DNA of 7,281 nucleotides from positions 1 through 7,281 of the forward strand of contig DPBN01000046.1 in the NCBI GenBank assembly GCA_003516955.1. Reading direction: 5' to 3'. The notes below the pieces were generated by a model that was given only the letters and a program-made list of their open reading frames with translations, was not told where the DNA came from and searched no databases. Within the stretch, counting starts at the first letter, position 1. Every line of letters starts with the position of its first letter. Positions 1-5,072 of this stretch are shown here, in pieces. The position numbers were made by a program, and so were the translations under genes. Source of the stretch: Armatimonadota bacterium (GTDB taxonomy: Bacteria; Armatimonadota; Fimbriimonadia; Fimbriimonadales; Fimbriimonadaceae).

Positions 1-559
1 AAGCGTCGCCCGGCTGCAATCGCAGGCGGACCCTCGTGACGACGATGCCACGTCCCGCCGGCTCCCGCAGAATGGAATGCCGGTAGCTCAGCTTGAGGAA
101 CGACGCCGGCTCCCAGCGGACCAGGCCGCCCTGCACCACCTCCACCGCCGTCACGAACGATCCGACCGAGCTGCGGTACGCACCGGCGTTGCTCGCGAGC
201 GCCCCGCCCAAGGTGCCCGGGATGCCCACGGCGAACTCCAGCCCCGTCAGGCCGTGCTGGACGGTCTTGAGGAACAGGTCCTGAAGCGGGACGCCCGAGT
301 CGGCCGTGACGGTCCCGTCGGCTTCGATCTTCAGGACCCGGCTTCGGTTGATCAGCACGGTGCCCTCCACGCCGAGGTCCGAAGGCAGAACGTTGCTGCC
401 GTGTCCGAGAACCGTGAGCGGCTCCCCCACGACCTGAGCCACGGCCGCAACCTCGGCCAGCTGCTCCGCGCTGTCCAGCAGGATCAGCCGCTGGGCTGGT
501 CCGCCAGCCCGGAGCGTCGTGAAGGGGGCCAGGGGCACCTCCGCGAGGGCGTTAAGCAC
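1..559 (-). CDS. murB: UDP-N-acetylenolpyruvoylglucosamine reductase MurB (3' end beyond window)
   Basis: MurB is the cytosolic FAD- and NADPH-dependent enzyme that reduces UDP-GlcNAc-enolpyruvate to UDP-MurNAc, the second committed step of peptidoglycan synthesis. The 186 visible codons hold the FAD-binding region: FTTLRAGGPA (residues 13-22), LGHGSNVLPSDLG (51-63) and GIPGTLGGALASNAGAY (112-128). LSYRHS (157-162) contains the conserved active-site arginine (R160). The C-terminal part, with the proton-donor serine and the final glutamate, lies off the left edge. I chose the GTG at 559 because GGGAGG sits five bases upstream and the N-terminus then fits the family. GTGCTTAA makes an 8-nt overlap with the end of the tsaB-like gene, which suggests translational coupling in the minus-strand operon. 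The family assignment is secure. That the gene is intact beyond the window is assumed. Confidence 0.93.
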   Translation of the reverse strand, partial: MLNALAEVPLAPFTTLRAGGPAQRLILLDSAEQLAEVAAVAQVVGEPLTVLGHGSNVLPSDLGVEGTVLINRSRVLKIEADGTVTADSGVPLQDLFLKTVQHGLTGLEFAVGIPGTLGGALASNAGAYRSSVGSFVTAVEVVQGGLVRWEPASFLKLSYRHSILREPAGRGIVVTRVRLRLQPGDA

Positions 560-1124
560 GGGGCCCTCCCGGTGGGCCGAAGGGCGTCTTCGGCGCCGAG
601 ATGCTGGGAGCGGCGTGATAGGCGGGCAACAGGCGATGGGCAGGGACGGGTTGGATAAGGTGCAAAAGGTGGCGGCAATGGGCGGCGTCCGGGTGCGACT
701 CGGTCTCGAAATCCGCCCCGTAGCCGATCGCGGTGGTGGGCGGCCGCTCGGCCCGATACGGCTCCTCGCCCGGCTGCCGCACCACGTACAGTCCCCGTCG
801 GATCGGAACCGCGACGGTCCGATCTGGGGCGATCAGGTCGAAGGCGCTCACCCCTGCGCAAGGCCGACCCAGCGACCACGCCCAAGCCTTGGCCAGCGCG
901 ACCCCGACGCGCACGCCCGTGAAGCCCCCGGGGCCGGTGTCCGCCACGAAGAGCTGGATCGACTCCATCGCTGAGCCAGCGTCCTGCAGGGCCTTCTCCA
1001 GCAGCGACAGCAGGACTCCTCCGCTGCCTCGGGCCGCGCGCCGCCTCGCGTGCGCCACCACCTCTCCTTCGCGAACGATCGCGAGCGAAACCTCGGGGCT
1101 GGAGGTGCTGAGGCAGAGGATCAC
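552..1124 (-). CDS. tsaB: TsaB-like tRNA threonylcarbamoyladenosine (t6A) biosynthesis protein
   Basis: TsaB is the non-catalytic ASKHA-fold partner that binds TsaD (and TsaE) in the bacterial complex making t6A37 on ANN-decoding tRNAs. The best evidence is DTGPGGFTGVRVGVALAKAW (residues 62-81), which matches the family's GPGSFTGLRIG signature. It is preceded by a beta-strand start, VILCLSTSS, at the position of the usual LAIDTS. The product is 190 residues, shorter than the roughly 220-230 typical of the family. The aspartate of the first motif is serine here, and the usual DARR-type motif is degenerate (PIRRGLYVV, 107-115). The C-terminal PAYHAAPSISAPK resembles the family's closing segment. 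The GTG at 1124 gives a 4-nt GTGA overlap with the upstream stop; a GGAG lies 11 bases before it, a rather long spacing. An open frame extends further upstream but only as a shadow of the neighbouring gene. Confidence 0.85.
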   Translation of the reverse strand: MILCLSTSSPEVSLAIVREGEVVAHARRRAARGSGGVLLSLLEKALQDAGSAMESIQLFVADTGPGGFTGVRVGVALAKAWAWSLGRPCAGVSAFDLIAPDRTVAVPIRRGLYVVRQPGEEPYRAERPPTTAIGYGADFETESHPDAAHCRHLLHLIQPVPAHRLLPAYHAAPSISAPKTPFGPPGGPRA

Positions 1125-2170
1125 GGGTTGGTTGGCTCCAGGCTCATGGATTGCAGCAGGGAGGCGATGAGCCTCTGGACTCCCGCTGGGATGGCGCCCT
1201 CCCCTTGAGCCGAGGCGAGCCAGTAGAGCCTGTCCTTGGAACCCACCGCCTCGAGAGTCCAAAGAGGCCCGGCGTCGCCCTGGCCGAACCGCCAGACCTG
1301 TCGAACCAGCGCGCCGGCCTTGTTGGTTTCTGGCTTCGGTTCGTTCCTCCGATCAACCCTGGCGAAGCGTCCGAGCGACTCCGACGAGGCGCGGAGCAGC
1401 GTGCGCTCGGGCGCGGGCGAGTCCAACGTGGAGAACACGCCGACCCGGATCGGGAACGGAAGCTCTGGGTGCCGCAGGCTCCACTCGAAGTCGCCGGCCT
1501 TCTCGGCCATCCAGCCAGTGGGGATGCGGAGCACCGCGGCCCGTCCGGCGACGGTGGTGTCCACGGCGACGGGAGCCAGCTCCGCGGGCCTGTTGCCAGA
1601 CTTGGGAGGCTCCAGGCGCGTCTTCGGAGCGGGCGTGATCGGTTTCTGCAGCTCCGCCGGGTCCCAGGGCTTGTTCGGGTCTTCAGCGACCGGAAGCCGT
1701 CCGTCGGTGGTGCGCAGCGTCGAGAGTGCCTGTCTCCACGCGACGACCGCGTCCGGGAAGCCAGCCTCGCTGGTCTGCAGGCGGAACAGCATCTTCCGCG
1801 GCGTCCATGCGTAGAGCAGTCCCGATAGCGCCTCCTGGTTCGCTTCGCCGGCTCGCCACCGGGTGTGCGTGAGCAGCAGCGGCACTCCCAGCAGCTCCTC
1901 CTGCCACTGTCGCACGACCTCGCGCTTGAGCTGGGCCGCTATGGCCGCCTCGATCGCCTGCCACGTCTCCGGCTCTTTCTTGAAGTTGGCGGAGAAGATC
2001 TCGATCCGCCCTCCACCGAGCGTCGGAGGCAAGAGCAGCTGCATTGCGCCTTTGCGCTGCACCGACTTCCAGTCTTTGGGCACGTCCAGCTGGAGACCGA
2101 GCCCCGGAGGCGAGATGGTTGTGGTGGCCTGCATCAGCCCCGCGGCAAGGACCAGTTCAAGAAGCGCCAT
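1121..2170 (-). CDS. Uncharacterised protein with two tandem PsbP/DUF1795-like repeats
   Basis: I do not recognise this 349-residue protein. It opens with a hydrophobic stretch (ALLELVLAAGLMQA, residues 2-15) that could be a weak signal peptide, although there is no basic n-region and no clear AxA cleavage site. The rest appears to be two copies of one domain (about 22-155 and 204-345) joined by a proline- and lysine-rich linker (156-203). Each copy starts with a hydrophobic-x-hydrophobic-P-x-x-W element (LDVPKDW at 28-34, LRIPTGW at 214-220), has a central strand pair ending in an aromatic (LLYAW, LWTLE), and closes with an amphipathic helix. This resembles the PsbP/Mog1/DcrB-like fold, from pattern only. 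I chose ATG 2170 because GGAG lies six bases upstream. ATG 2182 is in frame (353 residues) but has no ribosome-binding site. It overlaps the kinase gene by 14 nt and tsaB by 4 nt. No catalytic motif is visible. Confidence 0.8.
   Translation of the reverse strand: MALLELVLAAGLMQATTTISPPGLGLQLDVPKDWKSVQRKGAMQLLLPPTLGGGRIEIFSANFKKEPETWQAIEAAIAAQLKREVVRQWQEELLGVPLLLTHTRWRAGEANQEALSGLLYAWTPRKMLFRLQTSEAGFPDAVVAWRQALSTLRTTDGRLPVAEDPNKPWDPAELQKPITPAPKTRLEPPKSGNRPAELAPVAVDTTVAGRAAVLRIPTGWMAEKAGDFEWSLRHPELPFPIRVGVFSTLDSPAPERTLLRASSESLGRFARVDRRNEPKPETNKAGALVRQVWRFGQGDAGPLWTLEAVGSKDRLYWLASAQGEGAIPAGVQRLIASLLQSMSLEPTNP
1136..1561 (-). repeat. Protein-level tandem repeat, copy 2 (C-terminal domain of the uncharacterised protein)
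   Basis: Residues about 204-345. Landmarks matching copy 1 are AAVLRIPTGW, IRVGVFSTL, ALVRQVWRF, LWTLEAVGSKDRLYWLA and GVQRLIASLLQSM. Copy 2 carries a more charged middle segment (RVDRRNEPKPETNK) than copy 1. Confidence 0.55.
1706..2107 (-). repeat. Protein-level tandem repeat, copy 1 (N-terminal domain of the uncharacterised protein)
   Basis: Residues about 22-155. Landmarks in order are GLQLDVPKDW, RIEIFSANF, LLLTHTRW, LLYAWTPRKMLFRLQ and AVVAWRQALSTL. They reappear in the same order in copy 2. The likeness is in hydrophobic pattern and anchor residues rather than DNA identity, so the duplication looks old. Confidence 0.55.
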
Positions 2171-3875
2171 GTTGAGCTCCATTTTGGCCGGATGCGACCG
2201 GCAGCGTCATGACGAAGCGCGCGCCTCGGCCCGGCACGCCCACCTCGGCGACGGTTCCTCCATGGGCCTCCACGATTCCTTTGACGATCGACAGGCCCAG
2301 CCCCATTCCCTTCACTCGGGTGCTGCGGAACGGCTCGAAGATAGCCTTCTTCAGATCCTCGGGCACGCCCGGGCCGGTGTCTCCCACCGCGATGCGCACC
2401 GCGCGGCGGCCGGACGGCTGCACCTCCAGCCCAACCTCCACCTCGAGGCGACCACGATCCATGTGGTTCAGCGCGTTCTCAAGGAGCTCGGAAAGAGCGC
2501 GGCGCACCTTGCGAGGGTCGACCTCGGCGCGCGGCAGACCGTCCTCCACCGCCAGGGCGATCTCGATCGCCTCGGTGCGCGGAACGACCTCTTGAATCGT
2601 CTCGCGAACAAGGGCTGCGACGTCCGTGGGCTGCTTGGTGAGCGTCGTGGCGGTCAGGAAGTCTCGGAAGTCCTGCAGAATCTCATCGATCCGCTCGACG
2701 TTGCGCTGCAGACCGTCGGCCACCTCCGCGAGGGCCTCACGGTCCAGTTCGGCCTCTCTCAGGAGGTGCCGAAGCTCGTTGACCTCTCCGCGCAGGGCGA
2801 ACACCCGGTTGCCGATCATGTGCGAGCTCTTCGCGCTCAGCTCGCCCCAGGCGGCCATCCGCTCGGCCTGAACGACCCTCGCCCAGCTCCGTAGGTTCTC
2901 CAAGGCCGTGGCCAGCTGCTCGGCGATGGTCTGGACCACGCGAAGCTCGTGTTCGGTGAAGCGAACCTGGAGGAGCGGGTTGCTGGACCGGCGCCGAACC
3001 GCGCGGAGAACGCCCTGGCACTTGCCCTTGCTGTTGACTGGCACCGCCAGGTAGCTGGCCACCTCGCTGGGCGGCATCTCCAGATGAAGGCCGCGCCACC
3101 GGGGATGCTGCTGGGGGCGATCCAGAAGCAGCGGCCTGCCGGACTCCGCCACGAATCCGGTCAGGCCCTCGCCGCAAGCATAGGACACCTGGCCGACGCG
3201 GGCCTGCAACCCACCCACCGAACCTTTGAGCCACAGCCGATCCGTCGCTGGGTCGCGCAGGAAGACGCTGAAGGAGTGCATCCGAAGCAGGCTGCCCGCG
3301 ACGGACAGCACCTTCTCCACCAGCTCCTCCTCGCTCACCGCCGTGTCCAGAGCTCCACCGATCTGGACGAGGGCCTCCTCCCGCCGGACGAGGTCCTGCC
3401 GCTCCACAACGCGGATCGCCAGCAAGGCCAGCATCTTGGCCGCCTCGCGGGCCGGTTCGTCGAAGGCGCCGACCCGTTGCGACTCGAGGTTCAGCACGCC
3501 CCGCACGCGGCCGTGCTCGTCGACGAGCGGCAGGGCGTATTCACTGAGGGTGGACTGGAACAGGCGCCGGTAGGTCCGTTCTCGCGTCACGTCCTTGGCC
3601 AGGTGCGCCCGCCCCGTCTTGGCCACCAGCGTGACGATCCCCTCGTCGGGCGACTCGACGTCCAGCTCCATGCCGACGAGCTCGCCCGACCACTCCGGTC
3701 CCACCCCGTGGGTGAGCCTCAGCACGCCGGCGTCGTCGTCGACCAGAGCGAGCATCGCGTGCTCCGCGCCGGCCAGCGATGCAGCCGCTTGGACGATCCT
3801 TCCGAGGGTGGAGTCGTCGTCCTGGGATGCGCGGATCTCCTCGATCAGGAGCCGCCAGTCGCGGGTGGAGGCCAT
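2157..3875 (-). CDS. Soluble GAF-GAF sensor histidine kinase
   Basis: A 572-residue cytoplasmic histidine kinase with no transmembrane segment or signal peptide. It has two GAF-type sensor domains (about 20-155 and 168-325), then a dimerisation/phosphoacceptor helix pair (about 330-410) and a HATPase_c domain (about 415-562). The phosphoacceptor is probably H352 in the stretch MAAWGELSAKSSHMIGNRVF. All ATP-site boxes are present: N box ELLENALNH (N467), G1 DTGPGVP (D499), F box IFEPF (512-516) and G2 GMGLGLSIVK (523-532). The acidic residue that normally follows the phosphoacceptor histidine is methionine here. I chose ATG 3875 because the first GAF domain starts just after it; the open frame continues upstream only as antisense of the sis gene. 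There is no Shine-Dalgarno, and a CATAAT box ends seven bases before the ATG, consistent with a leaderless mRNA. No response regulator is in the window, so the signal and partner are unknown. Confidence 0.92.
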   Translation of the reverse strand: MASTRDWRLLIEEIRASQDDDSTLGRIVQAAASLAGAEHAMLALVDDDAGVLRLTHGVGPEWSGELVGMELDVESPDEGIVTLVAKTGRAHLAKDVTRERTYRRLFQSTLSEYALPLVDEHGRVRGVLNLESQRVGAFDEPAREAAKMLALLAIRVVERQDLVRREEALVQIGGALDTAVSEEELVEKVLSVAGSLLRMHSFSVFLRDPATDRLWLKGSVGGLQARVGQVSYACGEGLTGFVAESGRPLLLDRPQQHPRWRGLHLEMPPSEVASYLAVPVNSKGKCQGVLRAVRRRSSNPLLQVRFTEHELRVVQTIAEQLATALENLRSWARVVQAERMAAWGELSAKSSHMIGNRVFALRGEVNELRHLLREAELDREALAEVADGLQRNVERIDEILQDFRDFLTATTLTKQPTDVAALVRETIQEVVPRTEAIEIALAVEDGLPRAEVDPRKVRRALSELLENALNHMDRGRLEVEVGLEVQPSGRRAVRIAVGDTGPGVPEDLKKAIFEPFRSTRVKGMGLGLSIVKGIVEAHGGTVAEVGVPGRGARFVMTLPVASGQNGAQHGAS

Positions 3876-3882
3876 CGGACCG

Positions 3883-3888
3883 ATTATG
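3883..3888 (-). promoter_or_regulatory. Candidate -10 box (CATAAT) for the kinase-tsaB-murB operon, leaderless
   Basis: CATAAT on the minus strand matches TATAAT at five of six positions and is followed by seven bases before the kinase ATG. The transcription start would therefore fall at or next to the start codon. I see no convincing -35 hexamer about 17 bp upstream (GAGCCC), so the promoter may depend on an activator or another sigma factor. Confidence 0.5.
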
Positions 3889-3904
3889 CATCCACGGTGT
3901 ATGC
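3888..3904. promoter_or_regulatory. 17-bp inverted repeat, candidate operator between divergent promoters
   Basis: GCATCCACGGTGTATGC is an imperfect palindrome of form GCATnCACnGTGnATGC: seven of the eight symmetric positions pair, around a single central base at 3896. Its two ends touch or overlap the two outward-facing -10 boxes, so one dimeric regulator bound here could control both directions. It is not a match I recognise to a named operator. Confidence 0.5.
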
Positions 3905-3905
3905 T
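3900..3905 (+). promoter_or_regulatory. Candidate -10 box (TATGCT) for the SIS-domain gene, leaderless
   Basis: TATGCT fits the TANNNT pattern of -10 elements and is followed by six bases (GGGCTC) before ATG 3912, which places the expected transcription start at the start codon. There is no Shine-Dalgarno upstream of this ATG. No clear -35 is visible, and any -35 would lie at about 3877-3882, next to the kinase start site, so the two promoters would compete. Confidence 0.5.
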
Positions 3906-3911
3906 GGGCTC

Positions 3912-4856
3912 ATGCTCGGCGAATGGATGGAGAAGGAGGTTCGGCAGCAGCCGGAGGTCCTTGCGAGGGGGGCCGCCGGCTACCTTCGCGATCTCCGCGG
4001 GTTCCTGGAGGGACGGTCGTTCGACATGGTCGTGATCGCGGCGCGCGGCTCTTCGGACAACGCGGCGCTGTACGGCCGGTACCTGATCGAGGTGAACCTG
4101 GGCGTGCCCGTGTCCCTCGCCGCGCCGTCCGTGTGGACGAGGTTCGGAAGGCGCATCCGCTACCGGAACTGTCTGGCGATCGGAATCTCCCAGAGCGGCG
4201 CGGCTCCCGATGTGAGCGAGGTGCTGGCCTCCATCCGCGAGGACGGCCACGCCACGCTGGCGATCACGAACACGCCCGGGTCCAGGATCACGCAGGCCGC
4301 GGAGTTCACCCTGCTGCTCGGCGCCGGGGAGGAGCGCTCCGTCGCCGCGACGAAGACCTACACCGCCACGCTGATGGCCATGCACGAGCTGGTCCGCGTC
4401 CTGGGCGGCGAGCTCGGCGAACCGGCGGTCCCGGGTCCCGACTGGGTGGAACAGGTGCTGGAGGCAGCCCACCGGGCGCTCGGTCCGGTTCTCCGCTCGC
4501 AGACGTTGTTCACCCTTTCGCGCGGGTACAGCTTCGCGACGGCGCAGGAGGCGGCGCTCAAGCTGATGGAGTGCGCGCTGCTCAGCTGCAAGAGCTACTC
4601 GCTCGCCGACTTTCAGCACGGTCCTCGGGCCGTCGCCTCGCACGGTTCCGCGGCGATCGTGTTCGGCGAGAGCGACGAGTCGCTGGCGCAGCAGGGTTGC
4701 ATGGTTCTGTCGGCTCCCAAGCCGCCGGTGGCCGAAACCTCTGCGCCGATGTGGGACATCGTCTTCGGGCAGTGGCTCGCGCTTTTGGCCGCACGGGCCA
4801 GGGGCCTCAACCCCGACGACCCGCAGTTTCTGAAGAAGGTGACGCAGACCCTCTAG
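3912..4856 (+). CDS. Double-SIS sugar-phosphate protein, probable NagB-II-type glucosamine-6-phosphate deaminase/isomerase
   Basis: A 314-residue cytosolic protein equivalent to the isomerase half of GlmS without the glutaminase domain. GlmS-like landmarks in order: WMEKEVRQQPEVL (residues 5-17), ARGSSDNA (44-51) as the first phosphate-binding loop, ISQSG (92-96), ERSVAATKTYTATLMA (141-156), EAALKLMECALL (213-224) and DFQHGPRAV (233-241). The tail is NPDDPQFLKKVTQTL. E213, K217, E220, H236 and K309 line up with residues used for ring opening and isomerisation in GlmS. The KVTxT ending is typical of NagB-II/AgaS-type enzymes rather than GlmS. The likely reaction is deamination/isomerisation of GlcN6P or a related amino sugar phosphate; the substrate is not proven. 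The second SIS domain looks shortened after IVFGESDES (249-257). ATG 3912 is the natural family start and appears leaderless. Confidence 0.88.
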   Translation: MLGEWMEKEVRQQPEVLARGAAGYLRDLRGFLEGRSFDMVVIAARGSSDNAALYGRYLIEVNLGVPVSLAAPSVWTRFGRRIRYRNCLAIGISQSGAAPDVSEVLASIREDGHATLAITNTPGSRITQAAEFTLLLGAGEERSVAATKTYTATLMAMHELVRVLGGELGEPAVPGPDWVEQVLEAAHRALGPVLRSQTLFTLSRGYSFATAQEAALKLMECALLSCKSYSLADFQHGPRAVASHGSAAIVFGESDESLAQQGCMVLSAPKPPVAETSAPMWDIVFGQWLALLAARARGLNPDDPQFLKKVTQTL

Positions 4857-4889
4857 GGCCTCGGAACCAAGAGCGTCCCTCCGGCGTTA

Positions 4890-4895
4890 TAGAAT
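4890..4895 (+). promoter_or_regulatory. Candidate -10 box (TAGAAT) for the riboswitch leader and htpX-ATPase operon
   Basis: TAGAAT fits TANNNT and lies in the only AT-rich patch of the 216-nt gap between the SIS gene and htpX. A start near 4902 would place the whole putative aptamer on the transcript. No recognisable -35 lies 17 bp upstream. Read-through from the SIS gene is an alternative source of the transcript, since I see no terminator directly after its stop codon at 4856. Confidence 0.35.
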
Positions 4896-4909
4896 TTCGA
4901 AGAGCGAGG

Positions 4910-5015
4910 ATAGCGAAGAACTCCAAGAAGGGGAGTAGCGCCCGAGCGATCGGGAGACGGGATCGTCAGTACGCCGCAAGGCCGGTCCCGTCACGAAGAG
5001 CGAGACCTTCACCGG
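4910..5015 (+). promoter_or_regulatory. yybP-ykoY manganese riboswitch (aptamer)
   Basis: This class is a Mn2+ sensor, generally an ON switch for manganese exporters and related genes. What I see: the conserved GGGGAGTAGC loop at 4930-4939; a short P2 of CCCG/CGGG (4941-4944 with 4951-4954); and a 7-bp stem GACGGGA/TCCCGTC (4956-4962 with 4986-4992). That stem encloses CGTCAGTACG (4964-4973), the second conserved loop, and a GCC-GCAA-GGC hairpin with a GNRA tetraloop (4973-4982). The 3' strand is AGCGAGACCTTC (4999-5010). P1 forms from GAAGG (4927-4931) and CCTTC (5006-5010). That 3' strand is also the 5' arm of the terminator, which gives a clear switching mechanism: metal-stabilised P1 prevents termination. 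Identification is from remembered consensus, structure and downstream ATPase. The exact 5' limit is approximate. Confidence 0.85.
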
Positions 5016-5036
5016 AAAGCCGGTGGAGGTCTTTTT
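5003..5036 (+). terminator. Intrinsic terminator, expression platform of the riboswitch
   Basis: AGACCTTCACCGG (5003-5015) pairs with CCGGTGGAGGTCT (5020-5032) around an AAAG loop. The result is a 13-bp stem with one G-U pair, and T5032-T5036 form the U tract. The 5' arm consumes CCTTC (5006-5010), the 3' strand of aptamer P1, so the two structures exclude each other. The hairpin may also end transcripts that read through from the SIS gene when manganese is low. Confidence 0.88.
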
Positions 5037-5056
5037 CTTGCCGTATGCTCGGTATT

Positions 5057-5061
5057 GGAGG
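5057..5061 (+). promoter_or_regulatory. Ribosome binding site of htpX (GGAGG)
   Basis: GGAGG begins 21 bases after the terminator U tract and lies 11 bases before ATG 5073. The spacing is somewhat long, but it supports the ATG pair at 5073/5076 over the in-frame TTG at 5055, which would overlap this site. Being downstream of the terminator, it is not sequestered by the riboswitch, so control is probably transcriptional. Confidence 0.6.
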
Positions 5062-5072
5062 TGAGAAGCAGG

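Noticed and set aside
2949..3911. Upstream extension of the SIS protein frame
   Set aside because: It is antisense to the kinase coding sequence and adds no family-like residues. GlmS-like proteins begin near WMEKEV, just after ATG 3912.
3876..4643. Minus-strand open frame extending the kinase to 828 residues
   Set aside because: The extra 256 residues are Arg/His/Gln-rich, with no domain, and lie antisense to the well-supported SIS gene. The GAF domain starts right after ATG 3875.
3912..4856. Annotation as GlmS (glutamine-fructose-6-phosphate aminotransferase)
   Set aside because: There is no N-terminal glutaminase domain with catalytic Cys, and the tail KVTQTL fits NagB-II/AgaS-type proteins instead.
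5044..5049. TATGCT as a possible second promoter between terminator and htpX
   Set aside because: It resembles the SIS-gene -10 box but has no -35, and any -35 would lie in the terminator stem. One TANNNT match alone is weak.
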